Of a stretch of DNA of 64,000 nt, positions 28,614 to 37,240 are shown piece after piece. Source of the stretch: CAXBES01 sp963974915 (GTDB taxonomy: Bacteria; Bacteroidota; Bacteroidia; Flavobacteriales; Flavobacteriaceae); assembly GCA_963974915.1 (NCBI GenBank), contig CAXBES010000009.1, positions 1 through 64,000 on the forward strand. The letters run 5' to 3'. The notes beneath the pieces are model-generated. The model was not told the origin of the DNA and did not search any database. It worked only from the letters and a program-made list of their open reading frames with translations. A program made the position numbers and the translations under genes. How positions within the stretch are numbered: the stretch's first letter is position 1; each line of letters starts with the position of its first letter.

Positions 28614-28687
28614 AAGTTCAAAAATAATAAAGTTTCTTCATAGTATAACAGTTATTGTTTTTTCATTAACGTTTCGATTTAATATGG

Positions 28688-28695
28688 TAACTTTG
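28688..28695 (+). promoter_or_regulatory. Promoter -7 box for the M28 peptidase gene
   Basis: TAACTTTG matches TAnnTTTG and ends 25 bases before the ATG at 28721. No good TTG box is visible upstream. Confidence 0.4.
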
Positions 28696-28720
28696 AAAGG
28701 TTAATCCCATTAATTTATTG

Positions 28721-30169
28721 ATGATGAAATTATTAAAACTTATTTGTTTTTTTCTTGTAACTTTAAGTGTTACAGCACAAGAACAAGACAGGTTCTATGC
28801 GACTATGGCAATTCAGGATGCGCTAGAATTAAAAAAAGACTTGCCAAATGAAATTGAAATTTTGGAAACAAAACGAAATGAAGCTGCGGTTTATATGTCA
28901 CCAACTGCCGGGCACGAATTGCATGATCGTATTTTAGTTCACGGACCGGGCTATATTTTTAAAGCTACTAGAGATCAGGCATTGCAAAGTATTGGAAGAG
29001 ACGTAAAACCTGTTTCCAACAACCGAATGGCTTTTTCAATTACCGAAGACGCTGTCGTAAATGAAACGCTAGGCGTAATAAACACTCAGAACATCGAGAA
29101 TCATATTCTTCAATTAGAAAATTACGGAACTCGCTATCACAATCGCCCTTCTGCAACACAAGCTGCCAACGATTTAAAGACAAAATGGGAAACGATGGCC
29201 GCTGCATACGGGAGAACCGATGTGAGTGTGAGACTCTTTAACCACGTCAATACGAATATGCCGTCTGTAATTATGACCATTGAAGGGGCAGATACTCCCG
29301 ATGAATTTGTGATCGTTGGCGGACATTTAGATTCTACGGCCAATCCCAGTAATAACGATGCGCCGGGTGCGGATGACGATGCCTCGGGCATTGCCACCAT
29401 GACCGAAGCCGTGCGATCACTTTTTGAAGTAGGCTTTGTGCCTAAAAAGTCCATTGAAGTTATGGCATACGCTGCCGAAGAAATTGGGCTGGTAGGTTCG
29501 GCAGAGATCGCTCAGGAATACAGTATTAATAATATAGAAGTGGTATCGGTGGTACAATTCGATATGACAAATTACAACGGCTCTGCAAACGATGTTTCTT
29601 TTATAACCGATCATACCGACGGTTCACTAAATGCCTTTTTAATGCAGCTGGCAGATCATTACAACAATTCCGGTCCTCATCAGATTTCTTATGGAACTTC
29701 AATTTGTAACTATGGTTGTTCAGATCATGCGAGTTGGACAAACGAAGGTTTTATGGCATCCTTTCCTTTTGAGGCTAGTTTTGGGCAACATAATCCAAAT
29801 ATTCATACCAGCAACGATACATATAGTCTCACGGGAACCGCAGACCACGCAACTAAATTCGCAAAATTATGCGTAGAGTATTTGGTAGAAACGGCTAAAA
29901 GTAGTGTGGTGTTAACGGTAGATGAGCCTACGTTAAATTCAATATTTGTAACCGTAGAAAATGGAACGTTATTTTATGACCTTTCAGGGGCAGACCATAA
30001 TTTTACGGGAATCGAACTATTCGATATGCAAGGTAGAAGAGCATTCGTAGATTCAATTTCAGATAAAAAAGGTTTGGTGTCACTGCAAGAATTAAGCGCC
30101 GGAGTGTACGTTGTTTCTTTTTCTTCGGAAAGAAACACGAAATATTCAAAAAAGATCGTCTTAAAATAG
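28721..30169 (+). CDS. Secreted M28 family zinc aminopeptidase with type IX sorting domain
   Basis: 482-residue exported peptidase. A signal peptide ends LSVTAQ. The M28 domain shows the two-zinc site as GGHLDS (His202, Asp204), GADDDASG (Asp219 the bridging ligand), the catalytic AAEEIG (Glu253/Glu254), FDMTNY and a late CSDHASW. A type A sorting domain-like tail (about 405-482, ending SAGVYVVSF and YSKKIVLK) implies export by type IX secretion. It probably trims peptides outside the cell. The gene start is one of two tandem ATGs (28721 or 28724), a TTG lying just before. Confidence 0.9.
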   Translation: MMKLLKLICFFLVTLSVTAQEQDRFYATMAIQDALELKKDLPNEIEILETKRNEAAVYMSPTAGHELHDRILVHGPGYIFKATRDQALQSIGRDVKPVSNNRMAFSITEDAVVNETLGVINTQNIENHILQLENYGTRYHNRPSATQAANDLKTKWETMAAAYGRTDVSVRLFNHVNTNMPSVIMTIEGADTPDEFVIVGGHLDSTANPSNNDAPGADDDASGIATMTEAVRSLFEVGFVPKKSIEVMAYAAEEIGLVGSAEIAQEYSINNIEVVSVVQFDMTNYNGSANDVSFITDHTDGSLNAFLMQLADHYNNSGPHQISYGTSICNYGCSDHASWTNEGFMASFPFEASFGQHNPNIHTSNDTYSLTGTADHATKFAKLCVEYLVETAKSSVVLTVDEPTLNSIFVTVENGTLFYDLSGADHNFTGIELFDMQGRRAFVDSISDKKGLVSLQELSAGVYVVSFSSERNTKYSKKIVLK

Positions 30170-30188
30170 ATTTGTAGGAGATGTTATT

Positions 30189-30222
30189 AAAAAAACCTCA
30201 TTCTATGAAATGGGGTTTTTTT
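30189..30222. terminator. Terminator after the M28 peptidase gene
   Basis: 14-bp stem (30189-30202 with 30209-30222) with one G-T pair, an A-run on the left and seven Ts on the right. It overlaps the last codons of the convergent SRPBCC gene and may serve both directions. Confidence 0.8.
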
Positions 30223-30664
30223 CTAACTCAATTTTGATCACCGTGTTTCGAGTTGATAAGAATTGTGTTAAATGAGATTTTAAAAGAACCGAATCAAAGA
30301 GCCTTCCGAAGTAACCATAAGGTGTTTTATATTTTATAATATCGACCATAAGAGTTCCATAATCTTTTTCGAAGAATAAATGCTGATGAATAAAATATTT
30401 AAATTGTCCTTCTATCATTAGGTCGGTGAAGGAATTGGGATGGTTTAGTTGCGTAATCTTGCTTGTATGTTTTAAATTAAAACCAAAATGTTTTCCCCGC
30501 CAAGTCACGGTTTCATTCAAATTAATGAGTCCTTTACTTTTACCTGAAATAACAGATTCATTAGTTTGTTTGGCCGATTTCAGATGAAAATCTATGCTCC
30601 TTGAAAGATTAAACACTTCTTCAATAGGAGCACAAATCTTGGTGTGTAATAAAATTTGAGTCAT
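30203..30664 (-). CDS. SRPBCC-family ligand-binding protein
   Basis: 153-residue cytoplasmic START/Bet v1-like protein. The N-terminal strand TKICAPIEEVFNLSRSIDFH is typical of the SRPBCC superfamily, as are the alternating beta pattern (VTWRGKHFGFNLKHTSKI) and the long C-terminal helix. Such proteins bind small hydrophobic ligands, here unknown. It starts within the stop of the epimerase gene (ATGA overlap), so the two are coupled. Confidence 0.78.
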   Translation of the reverse strand: MTQILLHTKICAPIEEVFNLSRSIDFHLKSAKQTNESVISGKSKGLINLNETVTWRGKHFGFNLKHTSKITQLNHPNSFTDLMIEGQFKYFIHQHLFFEKDYGTLMVDIIKYKTPYGYFGRLFDSVLLKSHLTQFLSTRNTVIKIELEKNPIS

Positions 30665-31581
30665 TTACTTTTTTCTAGAAGATTAGCAATTGCAGAATCT
30701 AATGTTTTAAATTCGAAATTAAATCCAGAATCGGTTAACTTCTTAGGAATCACATTTCTGCTCTTGAGAATAAGTTCTGTTTCAGTATTGATGAGCCGTG
30801 CTCCAATATTCAAGATTCTTTCACCCATTGGTATTCCAAATGGAATATTTAGTTGTTTCCGAATAGTTTTCATTAGGATCCGATTAGTTGTTGGTTTAGG
30901 TGAAACAATATTTATTGGACCCGAAATTAGGATATTGTCAATAATATGTGATACAGCACGAGCAAAATCTAATTCGTGGATCCAACTAACCTTTTGATCG
31001 CCATTTCCTTGCGCACCTCCAAATCCTAACATTGTTAGTTTTTTTATAGGTTGCAACGCTCCACCATTCTTTCCGAATACAATTGAGGTGCGCAGGGCTA
31101 CTTGTCTTGTCTGTGAAAAGCTAAAACTAAAGAATTCCTTTTCCCAAGCGTTAGCAACTTCCACCGAAAACCCTTCTCCAATTTCTCCTGAGAATTCGTC
31201 CATTTCCACATCAAGTGAGTGTCTATAAATGGTAGCAGTTGACGAATTTATCCAGGTTTTTGGTGGTTTGTTTAGTGTTTTGATGGCCTCCCCTAAAACT
31301 CGAGTCGACTCTAATCTTGAAGACAAGATGGCCTTTTTATTATAAGTGTCGTATCTGCAATCAACAGATTTTCCAGTGAGGTTAATGAGAACGTCGACAT
31401 CGTTTAGACAATTTTTCCAATTACCTAAATTTACGGCATCCCATTTTACAAAACTAACGTTCTCCTTATCTGCCATTTTACTTCGGGTTAAAATATAGAT
31501 ATGATCAACGGTGTTTTTGAAATATTCAATTAAGACTTCGCCTAAAAAACCACTGCCTCCAGCGATAACTAACTTTTTCAT
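30661..31581 (-). CDS. TIGR01777-type NAD-dependent epimerase
   Basis: 306-residue extended-SDR protein of the YfcH group. The Rossmann motif GGSGFLG is near residue 8, INLTGKSVDCRY is the NAD loop typical of this group, INSSTATIYRHS holds the active-site Ser/Tyr region, and RTSIVFGKNGGAL follows. The C-terminus has the DUF1731-like ILNIGARLINTETELILKSR. The physiological substrate of the group is unknown. It overlaps both neighbours by 4 bases, so it is the middle gene of a three-gene operon. Confidence 0.88.
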   Translation of the reverse strand: MKKLVIAGGSGFLGEVLIEYFKNTVDHIYILTRSKMADKENVSFVKWDAVNLGNWKNCLNDVDVLINLTGKSVDCRYDTYNKKAILSSRLESTRVLGEAIKTLNKPPKTWINSSTATIYRHSLDVEMDEFSGEIGEGFSVEVANAWEKEFFSFSFSQTRQVALRTSIVFGKNGGALQPIKKLTMLGFGGAQGNGDQKVSWIHELDFARAVSHIIDNILISGPINIVSPKPTTNRILMKTIRKQLNIPFGIPMGERILNIGARLINTETELILKSRNVIPKKLTDSGFNFEFKTLDSAIANLLEKSK

Positions 31582-32012
31582 AGTATTCCAATTAAGTTAT
31601 TTATAAATATAAGTGTGTAAATGAGCGCAAAATACGTTATGAGTAAATTCATGCTCCAAATACCGAGTTTGTAATACTTCATATTTTCTAGCATCTTGAA
31701 TGAATAGCTTTGGAGTTGAAACGTTATTCTACCTATCCAATAAATTGAAATGAAGCCGGTAATCGCGGCCGATAGTTTTCCGGGAATTAGTAATTCTTGA
31801 GCGAGTAAAATGGTTAACAAACCAAAAGAAAAGTTGATAGCTTGGATGTAGAAACCGTAAGTTTTGGCGATGGCTTCATTTAAAGGACTCAAATTTTTAA
31901 GGTCTTCGAACCAATACAAAATGTTGTGTCGCATATAGGGATAAACAATTGCTGTGAGCATTTGACCTAATCCGGCAAGAATGACAAAAGTAATAGGGAT
32001 TTGTATATTCAT
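31578..32012 (-). CDS. Four-helix membrane protein of unknown function
   Basis: 144-residue small membrane protein with hydrophobic segments at about 5-25, 55-72, 78-98 and 116-140. No family motif is recognised. It is the first gene of the operon with the TIGR01777 epimerase and SRPBCC proteins (4-base overlap downstream). Its upstream region carries a copy of the dyad that also precedes the GbsR-type regulator gene, so it is probably under that regulator. Confidence 0.72.
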   Translation of the reverse strand: MNIQIPITFVILAGLGQMLTAIVYPYMRHNILYWFEDLKNLSPLNEAIAKTYGFYIQAINFSFGLLTILLAQELLIPGKLSAAITGFISIYWIGRITFQLQSYSFKMLENMKYYKLGIWSMNLLITYFALIYTLIFINNLIGIL

Positions 32013-32024
32013 TTTTTAATTATT

Positions 32025-32050
32025 AAACTTTCAGAAAAAATTGAAATATG
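32025..32050. promoter_or_regulatory. Imperfect GbsR-type operator dyad, copy 1
   Basis: AAACTTTCA (32025-32033), an 8-base A-rich spacer, and TGAAATATG (32042-32050, 6 of 9 positions symmetric). A 24-base stretch (32017-32040) is identical to 32625-32648 upstream of the regulator gene. It lies 13 bases before the start of the membrane-protein gene. Confidence 0.55.
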
Positions 32051-32063
32051 TGTAATTAAAAAA

Positions 32064-32085
32064 AAAGAGAGGTAACTCTCTCTTT
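32064..32085 (-). terminator. Terminator after the regulator gene
   Basis: 8-bp perfect stem (AAAGAGAG / CTCTCTTT) with a 6-base loop; on the minus strand it is followed by a run of nine Ts. It separates the regulator gene from the downstream operon. Confidence 0.7.
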
Positions 32086-32103
32086 CTAGTGCCTGTAGGC
32101 ATA

Positions 32104-32607
32104 TTATTTTAAAAATTTAACGATGGTTTTTGTAATCCAATTCTGTTCTTGATTTACGATTTTGTGCAACATGGTATCTGCTGTATCTGCTAACTCGTAT
32201 AACTCCTTCGTTTTTTTGATTAATTCTTTAGTTTTTTCCGTGCCATCCATCTTTATAGAAGAGACCTCTTTTAAAACTTTAATAGTGGGTTGAATTTCTC
32301 GACGACTGCGCTCCTTAGCTATTTGTCTTGATAGTTCTGTAACATCTTTTTCACTTGAAAAGAATTCTTTTCGTTCCCCGGTCATATTTACCTTGAACAC
32401 GATTCCCCATTCGATCAAATGCCGAAGATTCATACTTGTATTTCCTCTTGAAATTCCAAGTTCCTCCATTATATCTTCCATCGTGAGAGGTTCGGGGGAT
32501 ATAAATAACAGAGCATGTATTTGTGCCATTGCTTTATTAATTCCCCAAAGAGTTCCAAGTGAGCCCCATGTACTAATAAATTTATTTTTAGCTTCTTCGT
32601 AATTCAT
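32104..32607 (-). CDS. GbsR/MarR-family transcriptional regulator
   Basis: 167-residue winged-helix DNA-binding protein. Helix-turn-helix residues lie at about 40-75 (LTMEDIMEELGISRGNTSMN, LRHLIEWGIVFKV), followed by a wing with MTGERKEFFSSEKD. The C-terminal region is helical and would dimerise. This group resembles GbsR, the choline-responsive repressor, but the ligand here is unknown. A perfect dyad overlaps its own promoter and a second copy precedes the neighbouring operon, suggesting autoregulation and control of that operon. Confidence 0.85.
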   Translation of the reverse strand: MNYEEAKNKFISTWGSLGTLWGINKAMAQIHALLFISPEPLTMEDIMEELGISRGNTSMNLRHLIEWGIVFKVNMTGERKEFFSSEKDVTELSRQIAKERSRREIQPTIKVLKEVSSIKMDGTEKTKELIKKTKELYELADTADTMLHKIVNQEQNWITKTIVKFLK

Positions 32608-32611
32608 AGCA

Positions 32612-32619
32612 CAAATATA
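32612..32619 (-). promoter_or_regulatory. Promoter -7 box for the GbsR-type regulator
   Basis: The minus-strand sequence TATATTTG is a perfect TAnnTTTG box, 4 bases from the start codon at 32607. The dyad at 32633-32658 covers the position expected for the -33 box. Confidence 0.55.
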
Positions 32620-32632
32620 TAATATAATTATT

Positions 32633-32658
32633 AAACTTTCAGAAAAAAATGAAAGTTT
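32633..32658. promoter_or_regulatory. Perfect GbsR-type operator dyad, copy 2
   Basis: AAACTTTCA (32633-32641) and TGAAAGTTT (32650-32658) form perfect 9-bp arms around an 8-base A-rich spacer. Its location over the regulator's own promoter fits autorepression. There is no terminator-like T-run. Confidence 0.6.
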
Positions 32659-32692
32659 ATTTTAAGTTCATGACTAACACTATTTTGGTAAA

Positions 32693-34717
32693 TTACTCCT
32701 TCAACAATCCTGCACGCTTTAATAATGCATCCGGATTAGGTTTCTGACCCCTAAATTTAATGTACAATTCCATCGGATCTTGAGTTCCGCCCTGCGAAAG
32801 AACATACTCTTTAAATTTCTTCGCGACTGTCTTATCGAAAATTCCTTGCTCCTTAAAATAAGCGAAGGCATCGGCATCTAAAACTTCTGCCCATTTATAA
32901 CTGTAATAACCCGCAGAATATCCCCCCTGAAAAATATGTGAGAACGAGGTGCTCATACAATTTTCCAAAACATCAGGATATAAGGTCGTATCTCCAAAAG
33001 CCTGCGTTTCGAATGCCTTGACATCTTTGATCTGCGAAGGGTCACTACCATGCCAAGCCATATCCAGCATTCCAAAACTAAGCTGTCGCAAAGTCTTCAT
33101 CCCTTCATGAAATGTAGCAGATGCTTTGATCTTCTCGACCAATTCCATCGGAATCACTTCACCGGTCTTGTAATGAGTAGCAAATAATTCTAAAGTTTCT
33201 TTTTCATAACACCAGTTTTCGAGTATCTGACTAGGAAGTTCAACAAAATCCCAGTACACACTTGTACCACTAAGGCTCTTATAAGTAGTGTTGGCAAGCA
33301 TCCCATGTAAGGCATGACCAAACTCATGGAAAAGTGTTGTCACTTCATTAAAAGTAAGTAAAGATGGCTTGCTAGCTGTGGGTTTGGTGAAATTACAAAC
33401 AATAGATACATGCGGACGCTCATTGTTGCCATCTTTTATCTGCTGAGGTTTGTATGAGGTCATCCATGCGCCACCACGTTTTCCGGGTCTCGGATGGAAA
33501 TCGGCGTAAAATATAGCGACTAGATCTCCGCTGTGATCCGTTACCCGATATGTTTTTACATCAGGGTGGTATTTTTCAATATCCTGAACTTCTTCAAAAC
33601 GCAACGAAAAGAGCTTTTCTGCTACAGTGAAAACCCCATTAATTACATTTTCAAGTTTGAAATAGGGCTTTAATTTTTCATCATCAAGGTCGAAAAGTTT
33701 TTGTTTCAACTTTTCTGCATAGTAAGCACCGTCCCATTTTTGAAGACTATCAATATTATCTAATTCCTTTGCAAAATCTTCAAGATCCCGAAATTCATTC
33801 TCGGCAGCAGGTTTCGATTTTTCAAGAAGCTCCTCCAAGAATGATTCAACCTTTTGAGGTGTTTCAGCCATACGCTCTTCCAAAACGAAATGAGCATGAG
33901 AAGTATATCCCAATAATTTCGCTCTCCGGTGACGGAGATTTACGATGCTTAAAATATTTTGTTGGTTGTCGAATTTATCTCCTTTAAATGCCTTTGCGCC
34001 AAAAGCCAACGACATCTTTTTCCGAAGTTCCCTATTGTCTGCGTAGGTTACAAAAGGTATGTAACTAGGGTAATCTAAAGTAAAAACCCATCCTTCTTTC
34101 CCTTTTTCACTCGCAGTTGCTGCTGCAGCTTCAATTGCTCCCTCGGGAAGTCCTTTAAGATCGGCTTCATCTGTGATCAGTAATTCAAAATTATTGGTCT
34201 CTGCTAAGACATTTTCACCAAAAGTCAGTTTTAATTTTGAAAGATCAGAATCAATTTTCCGTAGTGTTTCTTTGTCTTCTTCTGAAAGGTTTGCTCCGTT
34301 GCGTGAAAAACTCTTGTATTGCTTTTCCAGTAACATATCTTGTTCTGCAGAAAGAGAAAGTGAGTCTTTTTGCTGGTAAACGGCTTTCACACGATTAAAG
34401 AGCTCTTCATTCAACAAGAGGTCATTCTGAAAATTAGATAGTAAAGGAGAAACTTCCTGTGCTATTTTCTGAATTTCCTCATTCGTTTCGGCACTGTTAA
34501 GATTGAAAAAGATACTTGTCGCTCTATCTAAATGAAGTCCGGTGTATTCTAGGGCTTCAACCGTATTTTGAAAAGTTGGAGCCTCCAAATTAGAGGTGAT
34601 ATTGTCAATTTCTAACTTGGTTTGCGCTATAAGCTCTTTTATTGCAGGGAGATAATGCTCGTTCTTAATTTGTGAAAAGGGAGCAGTATCAAAGGGTTTT
34701 AATAAGGGGTTTTGCAT
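32693..34717 (-). CDS. M3 family metallopeptidase (oligopeptidase A / Dcp type)
   Basis: 674-residue zinc peptidase of the thimet oligopeptidase family. The zinc site HEFGHALHGM starts at His464 (Glu465 catalytic, His468), with a downstream Glu in the next helix. Family blocks seen include GGYSAGYYSYKWAEVLDADAF near the C-terminus and FNEVTTLFHEFGH. No signal peptide is visible, so it probably degrades short peptides in the cytoplasm. Whether it is an oligopeptidase or dipeptidyl carboxypeptidase cannot be decided here. Length is normal. Confidence 0.92.
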   Translation of the reverse strand: MQNPLLKPFDTAPFSQIKNEHYLPAIKELIAQTKLEIDNITSNLEAPTFQNTVEALEYTGLHLDRATSIFFNLNSAETNEEIQKIAQEVSPLLSNFQNDLLLNEELFNRVKAVYQQKDSLSLSAEQDMLLEKQYKSFSRNGANLSEEDKETLRKIDSDLSKLKLTFGENVLAETNNFELLITDEADLKGLPEGAIEAAAATASEKGKEGWVFTLDYPSYIPFVTYADNRELRKKMSLAFGAKAFKGDKFDNQQNILSIVNLRHRRAKLLGYTSHAHFVLEERMAETPQKVESFLEELLEKSKPAAENEFRDLEDFAKELDNIDSLQKWDGAYYAEKLKQKLFDLDDEKLKPYFKLENVINGVFTVAEKLFSLRFEEVQDIEKYHPDVKTYRVTDHSGDLVAIFYADFHPRPGKRGGAWMTSYKPQQIKDGNNERPHVSIVCNFTKPTASKPSLLTFNEVTTLFHEFGHALHGMLANTTYKSLSGTSVYWDFVELPSQILENWCYEKETLELFATHYKTGEVIPMELVEKIKASATFHEGMKTLRQLSFGMLDMAWHGSDPSQIKDVKAFETQAFGDTTLYPDVLENCMSTSFSHIFQGGYSAGYYSYKWAEVLDADAFAYFKEQGIFDKTVAKKFKEYVLSQGGTQDPMELYIKFRGQKPNPDALLKRAGLLKE

Positions 34718-34748
34718 TTTTTAATTTTTTCTTTTCCGAAGTGCTTAC

Positions 34749-35234
34749 TTATTTTTTGATGTTTTTGGCACCTTCCGCAACTTTCATTTTTAATCCTTCC
34801 TTGTAAGCAAGGATCTTATCTAAAACACATTTATCACCGGAGCCCAGTATTTGAGCAGCCAGAATTCCGGCATTTTTGGCACCATTTAAAGCAACCGTAG
34901 CAACCGGAACACCACCCGGCATCTGTAATATTGAAAGAACCGAGTCCCAACCGTCGATAGAATTGCTCGATTTTACGGGAACACCAATTACAGGCAATGG
35001 TGAGAGTGAAGCGATCATCCCCGGAAGGTGAGCCGCACCTCCGGCACCGGCGATGATTACCGAAATTCCTCTTGTATGCGCATTTTTACCGTAATCGAAT
35101 AGTTTATCCGGGGTGCGATGAGCAGATACAATGTCCACTTCAACTTCAATATCAAATCCCTTTAATATTTCGATAGCCTCTTCCATAACCGGAAGATCAC
35201 TCGTGCTTCCCATAATGACTCCTACTTTACTCAT
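34749..35234 (-). CDS. purE: N5-carboxyaminoimidazole ribonucleotide mutase
   Basis: 161-residue class I PurE, which moves the carboxylate of N5-CAIR to give CAIR in purine synthesis. Active-site blocks MGSTSDLPVM, SAHRTPDKLFDY and AGGAAHLPGMIAS are all present in order. It follows purK after 39 bases, and PurK makes its substrate, so the two form an operon. The N-terminus matches the usual start. Confidence 0.96.
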   Translation of the reverse strand: MSKVGVIMGSTSDLPVMEEAIEILKGFDIEVEVDIVSAHRTPDKLFDYGKNAHTRGISVIIAGAGGAAHLPGMIASLSPLPVIGVPVKSSNSIDGWDSVLSILQMPGGVPVATVALNGAKNAGILAAQILGSGDKCVLDKILAYKEGLKMKVAEGAKNIKK

Positions 35235-35273
35235 AATGCGGATCTCTTTTAAATTATTTAACTCCTATTTGTC

Positions 35274-36428
35274 TTAAGCAATTACTTCTATGGTCTTTTT
35301 TACTTCCTCGGCAATTTTTCTCGCTTCATTTAAATCCTTGTTTACAATGGTAACATGTCCCATTTTTCTAAAGGGTCTGGTCTCTTTTTTGCCGTAAATA
35401 TGAGGGGTAACTCCTTCCATTCCCAGTATTTGCTCTATGTTTTTATAAACCACTCGTCCTGTGTGATTCTCGTCGCCTACTAAATTAACCATGACACCCC
35501 CAACTTTACTCTCGGTATTTCCTAACGGAAGACTGAGTATCGCTCTTAAATGTTGCTCAAATTGATTGGTGAAACTCGACTCAATTGTATGATGACCGCT
35601 ATTGTGAGGTCGGGGTGCAACTTCATTGACCAAAATCTCATCCTCATGAGTCTGAAACATCTCTACCGCAAGTAATCCCACATGCTGAAAAGCTTCCGAA
35701 ACCTGCGATGCAATAGCCCTCGCTTTAGCAGCAACACCATCATCTATTCGCGCCGGACAAATTACATATTCTACTTGATTCGCCTCAGGGTGAAATTCCA
35801 TTTCTACCACAGGATATGTTTTTACTTCTCCCAAAGGATTTCTAGCAACGATAACCGCCAATTCATTCTTAAAAGGGATCAATTTTTCAGCAATACATTC
35901 AGTATCCGGCAAGGGAATAACAGCTTCAGCATTTCGAATAATACTCACTCCTTTCCCGTCGTAACCCCCTGTGCAACTTTTCCAGACAAAAGGAAAGTGT
36001 AGTTCCTTTCTCACGATCGCCTCGTTCAGTTCATTTTTATTCTGAAATACTCTAAAAGGGGAGGTTGGAATTCTATGTTGCTTGTAAAATTGCTTCTGAA
36101 CTCCTTTATTTTGAATATTCCGAAGTGTTTCAGAAGAAGGATACACTTTTTTTCCTTCACTTTCAAGCTTTTCTAAAGCCTCAATATTTACACTTTCAAT
36201 CTCAAATGTTATTAGATCAACACTTTTTCCGAAGTTATAAACCGTATTAAAATCCATAAGATCACCTTGCTCGAAAGAGTCGCAAGCAATGCGACAAGGC
36301 GCTTCTGGGCTAGGATCCAGTACCTTCGTTCTGATATCGAATTTTCGGGTTTCGTAAAGAAGCATCTTTCCTAATTGGCCACCGCCAAGTATGCCGAGGG
36401 TGAAATTTGAAGAAAAATAGTTTGCCAT
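35274..36428 (-). CDS. purK: 5-(carboxyamino)imidazole ribonucleotide synthase
   Basis: 384-residue ATP-grasp enzyme that carboxylates AIR to N5-CAIR in purine synthesis. The N-terminus has LGILGGGQLGKML; the ATP-grasp region has KSCTGGYDGKGV; and EMFQTHEDEILVNEVAPRPHNSGH carries the metal-binding acidic residues. The ATG at 36428 is preferred to 36461, whose extra residues are not family-like. It is first in the purK-purE operon and diverges from adk. Confidence 0.95.
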   Translation of the reverse strand: MANYFSSNFTLGILGGGQLGKMLLYETRKFDIRTKVLDPSPEAPCRIACDSFEQGDLMDFNTVYNFGKSVDLITFEIESVNIEALEKLESEGKKVYPSSETLRNIQNKGVQKQFYKQHRIPTSPFRVFQNKNELNEAIVRKELHFPFVWKSCTGGYDGKGVSIIRNAEAVIPLPDTECIAEKLIPFKNELAVIVARNPLGEVKTYPVVEMEFHPEANQVEYVICPARIDDGVAAKARAIASQVSEAFQHVGLLAVEMFQTHEDEILVNEVAPRPHNSGHHTIESSFTNQFEQHLRAILSLPLGNTESKVGGVMVNLVGDENHTGRVVYKNIEQILGMEGVTPHIYGKKETRPFRKMGHVTIVNKDLNEARKIAEEVKKTIEVIA

Positions 36429-36548
36429 ATCGCAAAGGTACAATCTTCTTTGAAATGCCAATCCAATAATGTTTCAAATCCTGATACGATTATTCTTTTA
36501 TTTCCACATCTTCAATATAAAACTCACTTTAAGTAGTTGCGAAATTGG

Positions 36549-36556
36549 TATCTTTG
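36549..36556 (+). promoter_or_regulatory. Promoter -7 box for adk
   Basis: TATCTTTG matches TAnnTTTG. Transcription would begin near 36562, upstream of both candidate adk starts (36566 and 36611) and downstream of the far-upstream in-frame start at 36545, which is thereby excluded. Confidence 0.5.
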
Positions 36557-36610
36557 CAAACTCATATGTGGAAATTCTTAAAATCATTATTTCAGAATAA
36601 CAAAAAGTCA

Positions 36611-37183
36611 ATGAAGAACATCGTATTGTTTGGGCCTCCAGGCGCCGGAAAAGGAACACAGGCAGAAGTTTTAAAAGAGAAATATCAACTCGTACACATC
36701 TCTACCGGAGATGTTTTTAGATACAACATTAAAAATGCTACCGATCTAGGTACCTTGGCTAAGTCGTATATGGATAAAGGACATTTAGTGCCGGACGAGG
36801 TGACAATAAATATGCTAAATGCAGAGGTGGAAAAGAACGCAGATGCCAACGGATTTATATTCGATGGTTTTCCCCGAACCGAAGCTCAGGCGATAGCACT
36901 GTCTAAACTTATGGAAGAGAAGAATTCTCAAATTAACGCTATGGTTGCACTCGAAGTTGATGATGAAATTTTAGTAGGACGACTTCTGGAAAGAGGAAAA
37001 TCCAGCGGAAGAGCAGACGATGCAAGCGAAGAGGTGATTAGAGAACGTATCGCAGAATATTACCGAAAAACCGATATTTTAAAAGAGTATTATATGTCGC
37101 AAGACAAATATTACGGAGTTGATGGCGTGGGCAGCATCGAAGACATCACCAAGCGTTTAAGCGACGTTATTGATAAATTATAG
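36611..37183 (+). CDS. adk: Adenylate kinase
   Basis: 190-residue cytoplasmic kinase that interconverts ATP, AMP and ADP. The P-loop GPPGAGKGT is at 8-16, the AMP-binding region has STGDVFRYNI, and FDGFPRTEAQA and LERGKSSGRADD follow. It is the short-lid form common in Bacteroidota. The frame is open further up, and the ATG at 36566 would add a basic 15-residue leader (MWKFLKSLFQNNKKS). The start giving the standard length is chosen; the longer one cannot be excluded because the promoter lies before both. Confidence 0.94.
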   Translation: MKNIVLFGPPGAGKGTQAEVLKEKYQLVHISTGDVFRYNIKNATDLGTLAKSYMDKGHLVPDEVTINMLNAEVEKNADANGFIFDGFPRTEAQAIALSKLMEEKNSQINAMVALEVDDEILVGRLLERGKSSGRADDASEEVIRERIAEYYRKTDILKEYYMSQDKYYGVDGVGSIEDITKRLSDVIDKL

Positions 37184-37217
37184 GGTGTCCCCAATTCCCA
37201 ATTAAATTTAACAGATT

Positions 37218-37231
37218 CCTGCCTAGGCAGG
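37218..37231. repeat. 14-bp perfect palindrome before obg
   Basis: CCTGCCTAGGCAGG is its own reverse complement and lies 9 bases before the obg ATG, where a ribosome would bind. It resembles short GC-rich palindromic repeats scattered in flavobacterial genomes. It could also form a small hairpin in the adk-obg mRNA. Confidence 0.5.
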
Positions 37232-37240
37232 GAAATAGAT

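Noticed and set aside
32086..32101. Small inverted repeat TGCC-TGTA-GGCA next to the regulator stop
   Set aside because: Only 4-bp arms; it is too short to call beyond the adjacent terminator.
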